Made by a program: the position numbers and the translations under genes
IMG/VR virus record: IMGVR_UViG_3300005836_000035
Location: 1-29,251 of that record
DNA from: a virus
Length of the DNA stretch: 29,251 bases
Direction: 5' to 3' (one strand)
In this document: positions 6,373 through 13,516 of the stretch, piece after piece
How positions within the stretch are numbered: the first letter of the stretch is position 1
How the letters are laid out: the number at the start of each line of letters is the position of its first letter
The notes under the pieces: generated by a model
Databases searched by the model: none
What the model saw: only the letters and a program-made list of their open reading frames with translations
Told to the model about the DNA's origin: nothing

Positions 6373-7278
6373 TTAACCATCCCCAAACTTTTCCTCAAAG
6401 TCGATGATTTTGCCGCCTTTTTTGGCGCTCTTATGGGCGAGTTTTTCCATCTCCTTTTGGACACGATCCCAATCATGAGGGTAATAGGACTCCAGGGTAG
6501 TAGTGGGGTTTTCGTGACCGAGTGCCATTGCCGCAATCGTTGGCGCGATTTTGTTGTCGGCGAATTGGTGGCCTTTACGATGGCGCAATGAATGCGGCCC
6601 CCATTGACCGATCTCCGCGCGTTTGCAGATGTGTTCGAAAAGCTGGCCCAGGGAATCATTTTTCATCCGGCTGCCATCCTTCTGAAAAACGTGTTCGCCT
6701 CGTTTGAACGTGACCTGCTGACGCCAACGGTAAAGCGCTTGCGCACAATCTGAACCAAAGAAAACCTTACGGGACTTTTCGCCCTTTTCTGTGACCGTGG
6801 CCGTGCGGGTATCAAAGTCGATGTCTGACCATTTGAGGCCAGCAGCGCCACCAATCCGGCAGCCGGTATCGCCCAGGAAAAGGACGAGCGCATGATAGCG
6901 CGGAGTCCAGCGAGCGTATTCGAGAAGCTGCTCATAAAGATAATCCGACATGGCCTTGTCACGGTCAACAAATTTGCTCTGGCGCTGACGCTTGAGGGCA
7001 TCGGCGGGCGACGGCGGCTGCATGAGGTGGGTCTTGATGCACCAGTTGAAAAACGTGCGAATGGTCTTGACGTGTTTGTTGACGGTAGCTGGTGATTTGA
7101 CTTCCGGGCGGGCGCGAATGTTTTGCATGTGTTCGATCAGATCATCCGGCTTGACGGCATCCAGGGGGCGGGTGAGGCCGATGTAATTTTGCATGGCCTT
7201 GAGAACGTAGAAATAGGAACGGCGGGGGGGGGGGATCTGCTCGCCAAGAAAAAGTGAAAAAGCACGCTGCAATTCCAT
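6373..7278 (-). CDS. Tyrosine recombinase / phage integrase 2
   Basis: A 301-residue protein from the ATG at 7278, chosen because AAAGGAG lies eight bases upstream. In-frame upstream starts would extend it by up to 29 residues. The N-terminal core-binding domain (FYVLKAMQNYIGL; SPATVNKHVKTIRTFFNWC) is followed by a catalytic domain with Arg in GCRIGGAAGL, Lys in TEKGEKSRKVFF, HSLRH, His in LGHENPTTTLESYYP and its Tyr. All catalytic positions are present. The tRNA 3' end just beyond its stop is its likely attachment site. It differs clearly from integrase 1 and is shorter, so the two are not a simple duplication. Confidence 0.92.
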   Translation of the reverse strand: MELQRAFSLFLGEQIPPPRRSYFYVLKAMQNYIGLTRPLDAVKPDDLIEHMQNIRARPEVKSPATVNKHVKTIRTFFNWCIKTHLMQPPSPADALKRQRQSKFVDRDKAMSDYLYEQLLEYARWTPRYHALVLFLGDTGCRIGGAAGLKWSDIDFDTRTATVTEKGEKSRKVFFGSDCAQALYRWRQQVTFKRGEHVFQKDGSRMKNDSLGQLFEHICKRAEIGQWGPHSLRHRKGHQFADNKIAPTIAAMALGHENPTTTLESYYPHDWDRVQKEMEKLAHKSAKKGGKIIDFEEKFGDG

Positions 7279-7290
7279 AAATAGAACTCC

Positions 7291-7317
7291 TTTCATGTTT
7301 GTGAGTCTAGCATGAAA
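7291..7317. promoter_or_regulatory. Inverted repeat between integrase 2 and the divergent gene
   Basis: TTTCATG (7291-7297) and CATGAAA (7311-7317) are perfect inverted arms 13 bases apart, in the 86-base gap between two divergent genes. They could be an operator. No convincing promoter was picked out. Confidence 0.35.
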
Positions 7318-7364
7318 CATTTCACGACAGATAACAGATTGAATTGAGAAACGAGGGTGAAACA

Positions 7365-7715
7365 ATGGCTGATAACGAATTATTGATTACTTGGGGAGAG
7401 CCTGAACTTCATTCGGGAACGGGCAAATGGTGGATAGAGGTGGCAAACCTGACCGAGCGTACCAGTACGTTGGTGTGGTCGCATGACGTGAGTCATCTGG
7501 TGATCGAGGAAGGGCGCGAGGCCAAAATCGAGCTTGGCCGGGCATGGGTGGCGGCCTATGGCGCGTGGCGCTGCTGGTGGCTGCTGCGTGAGGACGTGGT
7601 GGAAACGACGTTTTTAGTGAGCGAAATGCTGCAAGATCGGATGAATGAAGCGCTGGATCGAGATAACCACTATGGCGCGGGGTTCGGAACGAGTCGGTTG
7701 GATTTGTTTCATTAG
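7365..7715 (+). CDS. Hypothetical protein
   Basis: A 116-residue protein. The ATG at 7365 has a GAGGGTG upstream; a TTG at 7344 is in frame but poorer. It is Trp-rich (WWIEVANL, YGAWRCWWLLREDV) with mixed alpha/beta character and no recognised motif. It opens the long plus-strand early region and is divergent from integrase 2. The first half looks beta-rich, and the second half, from about residue 55, is helical. Function unknown. Confidence 0.6.
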   Translation: MADNELLITWGEPELHSGTGKWWIEVANLTERTSTLVWSHDVSHLVIEEGREAKIELGRAWVAAYGAWRCWWLLREDVVETTFLVSEMLQDRMNEALDRDNHYGAGFGTSRLDLFH

Positions 7716-7721
7716 GCGCGT

Positions 7722-7745
7722 GAAAGGCTGTTATCGGAAATGAAT
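7722..7745 (+). repeat. Intergenic repeat B copy
   Basis: GGCTGTTATCGGAAATGAAT is the short motif that recurs in gaps at 2041, 8532, 23053 and 24983. It is immediately followed by a palindrome at 7746. Confidence 0.45.
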
Positions 7746-7767
7746 GGGGCGCAACGTAATGCGCCCC
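7746..7767. repeat. GGGGCGCA palindrome
   Basis: GGGGCGCA (7746-7753) and TGCGCCCC (7760-7767) make a perfect 8-bp stem with loop ACGTAA. It lies in the 68-base gap before the next gene. Only one copy occurs in the window. It could act as a hairpin terminator for the upstream gene, though no T run follows. Confidence 0.5.
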
Positions 7768-7783
7768 TACGAAAGGATTGAAA

Positions 7784-8446
7784 ATGGATACGGAAAAAGC
7801 GGTTTTGACGACAACTCAGATATTGGAACTCACGGATATTGATGATGAGTCTAATCACGGCGATTCATGGTGCGACGTGAGCGAGGTGAGCAAGGACGTG
7901 CTGAAGGAATTGGACAGCGCTGGTTATATCGTCACCAATGCCGAACGCACATCGGGACGGATCACGGCGATGGGGATGAGGGCGCTCAAGAACTATGTAT
8001 TGAGGGGGTCACTCGAGCATGGGCAAATGCTGCTGGAGAAGACAAACGTGCCCAAAAAGCCATATGCGAGCGTGATGCGAAAGTCAAACGGCGATCTTCC
8101 TGAGCGACAGACGGCGGCGAAAGTATGCGTTGTCGAAGGGTGCCATGAGCCGCGCATGGCTACCAAAAAAGGAGTGATGCTGAGGCGCTGCCGGGCACAT
8201 CAACAAGAATGGTGGCGTGAGCAGGCAGCGAAGAAACGCAGTCCAGCCGTGAAAATATCAAAAAAAGAAACGACCGGCAGCGGGGGCGAAAAAATCACAG
8301 CGGTCAATGCGAGCTGCGATCAGGACTGCGACGGGTGCATTCACCGGGAAGTGGTGGCGATGCTGCGGGCGAAATATCCGGGGATTGATGAGCTGGTCGA
8401 TGTGATGACCAGGGCGCGGGAATTGCGGGACGAGTTGGGGATTTAA
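7784..8446 (+). CDS. Cys-rich DNA-binding-like hypothetical protein
   Basis: A 220-residue protein with AAGGA upstream of the ATG at 7784. Residues ~10-70 (DSWCDVSEVSKDVLKELDSAGYI and following ITAMGMRALKNY) resemble a small winged-helix fold. Residues ~110-150 contain CVVEGCHEPRM and RCRAHQQEWW, a Cys2-His-type zinc-binding pattern. A second cluster, CDQDCDGCIHREV, lies near residue 185, before a helical C-terminus. The combination suggests a nucleic-acid-binding protein. It precedes the parA gene. No named family is recognised. Confidence 0.6.
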   Translation: MDTEKAVLTTTQILELTDIDDESNHGDSWCDVSEVSKDVLKELDSAGYIVTNAERTSGRITAMGMRALKNYVLRGSLEHGQMLLEKTNVPKKPYASVMRKSNGDLPERQTAAKVCVVEGCHEPRMATKKGVMLRRCRAHQQEWWREQAAKKRSPAVKISKKETTGSGGEKITAVNASCDQDCDGCIHREVVAMLRAKYPGIDELVDVMTRARELRDELGI

Positions 8447-8470
8447 GAACCCCTCCCCTAGTCTAAATAC

Positions 8471-8510
8471 AACCCCACCCCTAACCCCTCCCCATAAATG
8501 GAGAGGGGAA
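8471..8510 (+). repeat. C-rich palindromic repeat, copy 2
   Basis: ACCCCTAACCCCTCCCC, centre ATAAAT, then GGAGAGGGGAA, in the gap between the Cys-rich gene and parA. An extra C-rich stretch (CCCCTCCCCTA, 8450-8460) lies just before it and may be a partial second copy. Confidence 0.8.
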
Positions 8511-8531
8511 TCAATGCAAAAACGAGGCAGA

Positions 8532-8555
8532 GAAAAGACATTATCGGAAATCAAG
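8532..8555 (+). repeat. Intergenic repeat B copy
   Basis: GAAAAGACATTATCGGAAAT lies 17 bases upstream of the parA start. It shares TTATCGGAAAT with the copy at 7722. Confidence 0.45.
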
Positions 8556-8571
8556 AAAGGACTGAAGGGAT

Positions 8572-9387
8572 ATGAAGACAATCTTGCTACTGAATGAGAA
8601 AGGCGGCGTGGGCAAAACCACGCTGGCGGTTCACATCGCGGCGGTGCTGGCTGCACGGAAAAGCCAAGCAAATCCAAATCGTGGAAATGAGGTGCTGTTG
8701 ATCGATGGCGATCCGCAAGGGAATGCGACGGTACGGATGGGGTGGAAGAAGTCTCCGGGTTTGTATGATCTGCTGGTGCGGGATGCTAGCTTTGGCACTG
8801 TGACTAAAATTGTCAAACCGGAAAAATTCGGCATTCCCGGCGAGCGTTTACCAAAAGGCAATTTGTATGTGATTCCGTCGAATGTGGAGACGCGGAATAT
8901 CGCCAACAGCATCAGCGATGCCGATACGCTAGCTGTGCGATTGTCGGAATTGGAGGGGCGTATGGACATTGTGATTATTGATACTTCGCCCACACCATCA
9001 CTGCTGCACGGGGCATTTTACACGGCTGCGGATGCGATTATTTACCCTACGAAATTGACCTACACCAGCTTCGATGGGCTGGTCGAGAGCATCTTACGAC
9101 GAGAAAAGGCCGATAAAACGCGGGCTGATCGGTGGGGACTGAAGCCGATAGAAGTCATGGGAATTGTACCAGTGGATTACCGGGGGAACACCATCGAGCA
9201 GCAAGAAAACCTGGCGAAGCTGAAGTCTCAATTTGGAAAGAAGGTTTGGAATCCGATCTCACAACGAACGATCTGGACGGAGAGCGAGGGCGCGGCGCTA
9301 CCTGTTTATGCGCTGGATCCAAAAAGTGAGGCGGTATTGGATTGTTGGGAATTAGCGGATCGTATTGAGGAGGCATTGAATGTCTAA
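8572..9387 (+). CDS. parA: ParA-family partition ATPase
   Basis: A 271-residue ParA/Soj-type ATPase. The deviant Walker A motif NEKGGVGKTT is at residues 8-17, Walker A' LLIDGDPQGN is near 43-52, and Walker B-like IVIIDTSPTPS is near 138-148. An insertion around residues 31-38 (KSQANPNRG) lengthens the usual loop. It lacks the N-terminal DNA-binding extension of P1-type ParA. Such ATPases position plasmids or phage-plasmids on the nucleoid, together with a ParB protein and a centromere. The next gene, which overlaps its end by eight bases, encodes a ParB-like protein, so they form one operon. Confidence 0.92.
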   Translation: MKTILLLNEKGGVGKTTLAVHIAAVLAARKSQANPNRGNEVLLIDGDPQGNATVRMGWKKSPGLYDLLVRDASFGTVTKIVKPEKFGIPGERLPKGNLYVIPSNVETRNIANSISDADTLAVRLSELEGRMDIVIIDTSPTPSLLHGAFYTAADAIIYPTKLTYTSFDGLVESILRREKADKTRADRWGLKPIEVMGIVPVDYRGNTIEQQENLAKLKSQFGKKVWNPISQRTIWTESEGAALPVYALDPKSEAVLDCWELADRIEEALNV

Positions 9388-11629
9388 GCGTGATCGTGAT
9401 CGTTTGGATCCCTTTCAGCGGGGTGATCTGGAAGAGGTCGCCGACGAAATTTATGGAAAGCCTGCGCCGTTTCTGGATGCGGGTCGAATCGTAGCGGTAT
9501 CGACGAATATTGATGCAATCTGGGCGGACGTGAAGCAGCCACGCCGGGCCGTACCTGCGTCGATCCGGCTGCACTGGAATGGCAACCCGGTGGACGTGGC
9601 GGAGATGTTGAATCAATGGCACATCATCGCGGGGAAGACGGCGGTTGTTGACGTATACGCGATTTTGCAGGGGAATGGTGAGGGCTTCGAAGTGGAGAAC
9701 GCGCCGGCCATCTTTACGGGCTATCTGGAACTGCTGAGGTTGGCAGCCAGCATCCGAAAGGAGGGGCTGATAAATCCCATTAGCATCGTTGAATTCAGCG
9801 GGCGCAACGTGATCGAAACGGGGGAACGGCGCTGGCTGGCATACCACATGCTGCGGCAATACATGGGCGACGAATGGGCGAAAATCCCGGCGAGAAAGAG
9901 CGAGGAACGCGATTACGTGTGGCGGCAGGCGGCAGAAAACACGGCGCGGCGCGAACTGAATGCCATCGGGATGGCGCGGCAGTTGGCGCTGCTGATTATG
10001 GAAACGCGGCGCGGAATCGAGGGGCAAAGTTACAACGACTTCGACGAGCTGGTGATCGCCGGGGGCTGTGACCGGAAATTCTATGCGCAGATCGCGAACG
10101 GGAATGTTCACCGCGTACCGCGCGGCATGGGCGAACGCATCCAGGGCGCGATGAATCTGAGCGAAAAACGGCTGGCGGATTATCGAAAACTGCTGAAATT
10201 GACAGAGGACGAAGTGGTCAATGACGCGCTGTGGATTCGCGGCGACGTTGGAGATTGGCCGGAATTCACACTCCGAGAAGTCGTGTCTACCTTACCGGAC
10301 GGTAAGGTTCGCGAGATCGTGACGCGGGAAAATTGGACGCTGGGGGACTTGCGAGAGGCGATGGAAGGGGCGAAAAATCAAGCCCCCTCACCCCCTCTTC
10401 CCACAGGGATTTCCTTTGGGCACCCACAAGGCGAGGGGGGGCAAGATGTCCCGCCGACGCCAAGCACAGAATTTCAGATATTGGACAAGGTGCGGACGCC
10501 AGGGGGCCATATCGGGACGGTGGTGCGAGTCAATGGGCGGTTGCTGGATGTGCAGACGGTGAACGGGCTGAAGGCGTACCTGGCGGAACATCTGACGCTG
10601 GTGAGCCGGGCGCGGGAAGAAGAGCAGGAAACCCCTCCCCAACCCCTCCCCACTTCGCAAGCTCATGGAGAGGGGCAGAGAAACGCGAGAATTCCGGTGC
10701 AGCGGATCAACCTGGATGATTACCCGGATGTGATGGCGCTGGGGGCATGGATAGAGCGGTATAAGGCGCTGAAAAAAGTTCGCGGGGCGGATGAACTCCT
10801 ATTCACGCAGACCGCTTACGGGGCCGTCGCGCTGCGCGAAGATGCAAAAAAGGCATTTGGCATCGGTATGGACATGGCGCACGAATATGAAAACACGGAA
10901 CATGGGATGGCGTTTTTCCTGAAAGACCTCAGCGGATTGGATGAGTTCGCGAAACGTTGTTCTGTCGCGATCTATAAAGACTACGCGAATCAGCCAGCAG
11001 TCAATACGTTCTGGGTGAAGCACGTGATGAATAAGAAGGCCGCGGTGCCGACGGTCAAGATGTCTGAAACAGGCAAAGAGATTCCTGTCCTGGATGGCAT
11101 TCCTGTTGGGAACGCGGTGAGAATTGACCACAACGGGAAGATCGGCCAGCTTCTGGGGGTTTCGTATAAAGATGACGAAGAGCCAGGTTACATGGTGCGG
11201 GTTGATGGCAAAACCGAAGAAACGTGGCGGGAAGCGCTGACCGATTTGGGCATGAGTTATGCGGATTGGGTTAAACCCTCACCCCCAACCATCCCACAGG
11301 GAGGGAATGAAACCGGGACTGATAAGGCGGATTCTTTGATCCTGCCGGACGATCACGACTACGTCATCGGGTACGGCAGCGCGGAGTGGCAATTTTTGAA
11401 CGCGATGCGGGAAGCGGCGCGGCTGCTGGAAGATCACGACACCGAAAAAGCCATGACGGAGCTGATCCAGATGACATCAACGGAAGCGCGGCGATGGGAG
11501 GGAAAAGGCGGCATTCGGATGCTGTTGGACGGGTATTCCGACCATATGCTCCAGGTGTTGGCCGGTTGGCAGGAAGTGCGGCTGCAAAATGTGCTGCACC
11601 AGATCGAAACGGCGGGCCAAGATGCTTGA
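9380..11629 (+). CDS. Large ParB-like protein with repeat-derived insertions
   Basis: A 749-residue protein. Residues ~110-210 match a ParB/Srx N-terminal domain: LLRLAASIRKEGLINPISIV, then VIETGERRWLAYH (the ExGERR motif). A helical region from about 175 (AENTARRELNAIGMARQLALLI) resembles the ParB HTH segment. The C-terminal half, from about residue 450, has no recognised family. Three linkers encode copies of the C-rich palindromic repeat: APSPPLPTG to QGEGG (near 335), TPPQPLPTSQAHGEGQ (near 418) and PSPPTIPQGG (near 633). They separate the domains. The start at 9380 overlaps parA. I infer the partition partner of ParA, but typical ParB proteins are 250-350 residues, so extra functions are likely. 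Confidence 0.8.
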   Translation: MSKRDRDRLDPFQRGDLEEVADEIYGKPAPFLDAGRIVAVSTNIDAIWADVKQPRRAVPASIRLHWNGNPVDVAEMLNQWHIIAGKTAVVDVYAILQGNGEGFEVENAPAIFTGYLELLRLAASIRKEGLINPISIVEFSGRNVIETGERRWLAYHMLRQYMGDEWAKIPARKSEERDYVWRQAAENTARRELNAIGMARQLALLIMETRRGIEGQSYNDFDELVIAGGCDRKFYAQIANGNVHRVPRGMGERIQGAMNLSEKRLADYRKLLKLTEDEVVNDALWIRGDVGDWPEFTLREVVSTLPDGKVREIVTRENWTLGDLREAMEGAKNQAPSPPLPTGISFGHPQGEGGQDVPPTPSTEFQILDKVRTPGGHIGTVVRVNGRLLDVQTVNGLKAYLAEHLTLVSRAREEEQETPPQPLPTSQAHGEGQRNARIPVQRINLDDYPDVMALGAWIERYKALKKVRGADELLFTQTAYGAVALREDAKKAFGIGMDMAHEYENTEHGMAFFLKDLSGLDEFAKRCSVAIYKDYANQPAVNTFWVKHVMNKKAAVPTVKMSETGKEIPVLDGIPVGNAVRIDHNGKIGQLLGVSYKDDEEPGYMVRVDGKTEETWREALTDLGMSYADWVKPSPPTIPQGGNETGTDKADSLILPDDHDYVIGYGSAEWQFLNAMREAARLLEDHDTEKAMTELIQMTSTEARRWEGKGGIRMLLDGYSDHMLQVLAGWQEVRLQNVLHQIETAGQDA
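10289..10308. promoter_or_regulatory. Perfect palindrome inside the parB-like gene (parS candidate)
   Basis: ACCTTACC (10289-10296), GGAC, GGTAAGGT (10301-10308). The eight-base arms match exactly. It lies within the coding sequence, and only one copy is seen. It could be a centromere-like site or a coding coincidence. Confidence 0.3.
10383..10441 (+). repeat. C-rich palindromic repeat, copy 3 (in parB-like gene)
   Basis: CCCCCTCACCCCCTCTTCCC, a longer centre containing ACAGGGATTTCCTTTGGG, then GGCGAGGGGGG. In frame, encoding PSPPLPTG to QGEGG. Confidence 0.75.
10631..10676 (+). repeat. C-rich palindromic repeat, copy 4 (in parB-like gene)
   Basis: ACCCCTCCCCAACCCCTCCC, a centre with a CTTCGCAAGCTCAT stretch, then GGAGAGGGGCA. 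In frame, encoding TPPQPLPTSQAHGEGQ. Confidence 0.75.
11275..11306 (+). repeat. C-rich palindromic repeat, copy 5 (degenerate, in parB-like gene)
   Basis: ACCCTCACCCCCAACCATCC, then CACAGGGAGGGA. It encodes PSPPTIPQGG. It is the shortest and most degraded of the copies in this gene. Confidence 0.55.
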
Positions 11630-11870
11630 GCAGATGGTGATTCAACAACGCGTACTCGTCCAGGTGACGAGCCGGGGGCTGGCAGCGGTCAAAGTGATGG
11701 TGCTGCCAGATGGGGCGATACTTTATAACCCATCTGATCGTGTTGAAATTGTGCCGATTTGCCCGATGAATGAGATCATGCCGCTTGATCAGCATGTGGA
11801 CAAAGTGACCACAATTATTTTTTCAGCGCTGGCACTGAAACTCTCGACGCAACGAAAAGGCGAAGACTGA
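11622..11870 (+). CDS. Small hypothetical protein coupled to the parB-like gene
   Basis: An 82-residue protein whose ATG at 11622 overlaps the end of the parB-like gene by eight bases, so translation is probably coupled. No separate ribosome site is seen. Composition is mixed, with a beta-like first half (VLVQVTSRGLAAVKVMVLPDG) and a short helical end. It lies between the partition genes and the replication gene, where copy-number or replication helper proteins may be found. No family is recognised. Confidence 0.6.
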   Translation: MLEQMVIQQRVLVQVTSRGLAAVKVMVLPDGAILYNPSDRVEIVPICPMNEIMPLDQHVDKVTTIIFSALALKLSTQRKGED

Positions 11871-11879
11871 GGACGGATT

Positions 11880-12980
11880 ATGCTGGCGTTGAAGACTATT
11901 CAAAAAATCGAATATCCAAGCGTATGGCGGCCTGTGCTGCAAAGCGTGGTGCTGAATATGCAGGCGGAAATTCGCACAGTGGAGGCATTATGCGCGGCGC
12001 TGGCGCATGATGACACGGATGCGGGGCGGGTGCTGGAGAAGCTGCTGGAATTCCTGCCCCGCAGCATCCGGATGGATGGCGCGATCTGGAAAGCGGACGG
12101 GTACTGGTGGACAGATCACCGCATTAATTATCGCAAGATGGTGCGGGCGCGAAAAAATCTGATGCCCATGATGGCAAGCTGGAAGCAAAAAGCCCAGGGC
12201 GCTCCGACGTGGCATTATCAACTTGATCCTGAAGTGATGTGTTTGAGGCTGGCGCAAGTGCTGGACTGTTCAACGATCTACGTGAGATCGCTGATTCTGC
12301 AAAATCAGAATGGTGAAAACCCCGCCGAAATTGTCAAAAGTGCAAAATCCATAACATTAGATTCTGAATTAGATTCAGAGATTGATTCTTCAAAATCAAA
12401 GACTGTTACGGAAATTGAGTTTTTGCTGCGCAGCGAGGGGATGGCGGCGGCGGCGGCGGGCGAATTCAGCCAGATGAATATCCTGACGGCGCGACGGGTG
12501 ATCGAGACCGTTCGTGATTATGACCGGGCGGGGAAAGTGAAATCGAGGGCGGCGTACCTGGTGGCGGCGCTGCGGAGGGAATTAAGCACCCTCACCCCTA
12601 ACCCCTCTCCCTCATGGCGAGGGGAACAAGACGGGGGGGAGCAAGGCGGGTATCGCGGGACTGATCTGATTTCAGGGCCAAAAAGCGGTCTGCTGGATGA
12701 ATTGGAGAGCCGTGTTGAAGAAAAATATCGGACGGCGTGGGGCGCGGCGAAAGAGCAGTTGCGCTATCAACTGGACGCAGCGACGTTTAACACGTGGCTG
12801 GCCGACGTGCGAATCGTGGGTTTTGAGGCGGGTGAATTCGTGCTGGCGGTGCGAAACGAGCGGGCGTTGGATATGTGCGAGGGGCGGCTGCAAAAGAGCG
12901 TGAAGCGGCTATTGCAGGATACAGGGCTGGGGCCGGTAGACGTGCGGTTTGAATTAATGCAACCGCTGACGGTGAACTGA
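11880..12980 (+). CDS. Replication protein with DnaA N-terminal-type domain at its C-terminus
   Basis: A 366-residue protein with a GAGGA six bases before the ATG. The N-terminal region (~20-150) is helical with Trp-rich stretches (DGAIWKADGYWW, KNLMPMMASWKQ) and resembles a winged-helix replication domain. Residues ~155-180 form an acidic linker (LDSELDSEIDSSKSK) of AT-rich codons. A C-rich repeat near 240 encodes LTPNPSPSWRGEQ. Residues ~282-360 fit the DnaA domain I fold: AWGAAKEQLRYQLDAATFNT, WLADVRIVGFEAGEFVL, and AVRNERALDMCEGRL. DnaA domain I binds helicase (DnaB). I infer an initiator or helicase loader. It follows parA and the parB-like gene. Confidence 0.75.
   Translation: MLALKTIQKIEYPSVWRPVLQSVVLNMQAEIRTVEALCAALAHDDTDAGRVLEKLLEFLPRSIRMDGAIWKADGYWWTDHRINYRKMVRARKNLMPMMASWKQKAQGAPTWHYQLDPEVMCLRLAQVLDCSTIYVRSLILQNQNGENPAEIVKSAKSITLDSELDSEIDSSKSKTVTEIEFLLRSEGMAAAAAGEFSQMNILTARRVIETVRDYDRAGKVKSRAAYLVAALRRELSTLTPNPSPSWRGEQDGGEQGGYRGTDLISGPKSGLLDELESRVEEKYRTAWGAAKEQLRYQLDAATFNTWLADVRIVGFEAGEFVLAVRNERALDMCEGRLQKSVKRLLQDTGLGPVDVRFELMQPLTVN
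12356..12391 (+). repeat. AT-rich iteron-like repeats in the replication gene
   Basis: ATTAGATTCTGA (12356-12367) and ATTAGATTCAGA (12368-12379) are adjacent 12-base repeats with one mismatch, followed by the related GATTGATTCTTC from 12380. They encode the acidic linker LDSELDSEIDSS using TTA and other AT-rich codons unlike the flanking sequence. They may be initiator-binding iterons. Confidence 0.4.
12589..12627 (+). repeat. C-rich palindromic repeat, copy 6 (in replication gene)
   Basis: CCCTCACCCCTAACCCCTCT, centre CCCTCAT, then GGCGAGGGGAAC. In frame, encoding LTPNPSPSWRGEQ between the linker and the DnaA_N-type domain. Close to consensus. Confidence 0.85.
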
Positions 12981-12981
12981 G

Positions 12982-13338
12982 ATGGAAACGGAATGGGACG
13001 AAGCACGACTCGATTGGATGCGTCACCTGGTGCGAATCAATATTGATCGTCTGGAAAACCCGGTAGAGTTGAACGCGCATGATGTGAAACGGCTGAAGTT
13101 TGAAATAGGGGCGCAGCGGGTCGTGCTGTTCAGACTCACAGTGGGGCGGCCACTGACCGGGGTATTGATCGACGTGGCGCGATACATGACGGTCTATGCA
13201 GATTTGCACATTGAATGGTACGGCGGGCGATTGGACGAATGGACGTGTCGCGAGGTGATACTGGAAGCAAAAAAACGCATGTGGGAGTCATTGAGCAGCG
13301 AGGCGAGAAGCTATGTTCAAACGGGACAGCGCGAATGA
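12982..13338 (+). CDS. Hypothetical protein
   Basis: A 118-residue protein starting one base after the replication gene's stop. Charged, mixed alpha/beta, with a helical first part (WDEARLDWMRHLVRINIDRL) and a C-terminal helix (CREVILEAKKRMWESLSSEA). No motif is recognised. Its tight spacing behind the replication gene makes it part of the same transcript. Confidence 0.65.
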   Translation: METEWDEARLDWMRHLVRINIDRLENPVELNAHDVKRLKFEIGAQRVVLFRLTVGRPLTGVLIDVARYMTVYADLHIEWYGGRLDEWTCREVILEAKKRMWESLSSEARSYVQTGQRE

Positions 13339-13495
13339 ACGGCGAAAATGGCGGCGTTGGCTGCGAAAGCGGCGGCGGAAACGGATGGAGCCGGCTGATG
13401 CCACAAAAATCAGCATACGGACAAGGGCGGATTGGCCGCGCACGAAAAGCATCACACGTTATCACCATTTGGAAAAGCGATTTGAATACGGATAA
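13313..13495 (+). CDS. Small Arg-rich hypothetical protein
   Basis: A 60-residue protein overlapping the previous gene by 26 bases. It contains a striking basic run (ERRKWRRWLRKRRRKR) near residues 9-24 and an ordinary globular-looking end (RYHHLEKRFEYG). Its codons keep the G/C-rich third positions of the neighbours. The alternative frame over the same bases gives a Gly/Ser-rich product typical of a shadow reading. A GGCGAG lies upstream at poor spacing. It could be a nucleic-acid-binding protein. Confidence 0.5.
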   Translation: MFKRDSANERRKWRRWLRKRRRKRMEPADATKISIRTRADWPRTKSITRYHHLEKRFEYG

Positions 13496-13516
13496 GCGAG
13501 ATTCGGGGAGGTGAAA

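Noticed and set aside
6315-6390. A complete tRNA gene
   Set aside because: Only the variable loop, T arm and acceptor 3' strand are present; no D arm, no proper anticodon loop and no 5' acceptor strand.
9155-10111. 318-codon minus-strand open frame opposite the parA and parB-like genes
   Set aside because: Shadow of well-supported plus-strand genes; product is rich in Arg, His, Pro with no motif, as expected for the complement of G/C-rich coding sequence.
8450-12630. CRISPR-like array from the recurrent C-rich repeats
   Set aside because: Copies are kilobases apart at irregular spacing and inside genes; no spacers of regular length and no cas genes.
13335-13514. Gly/Ser-rich frame overlapping the Arg-rich small gene
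   Set aside because: Composition typical of an out-of-frame reading; the 13313 frame is preferred.
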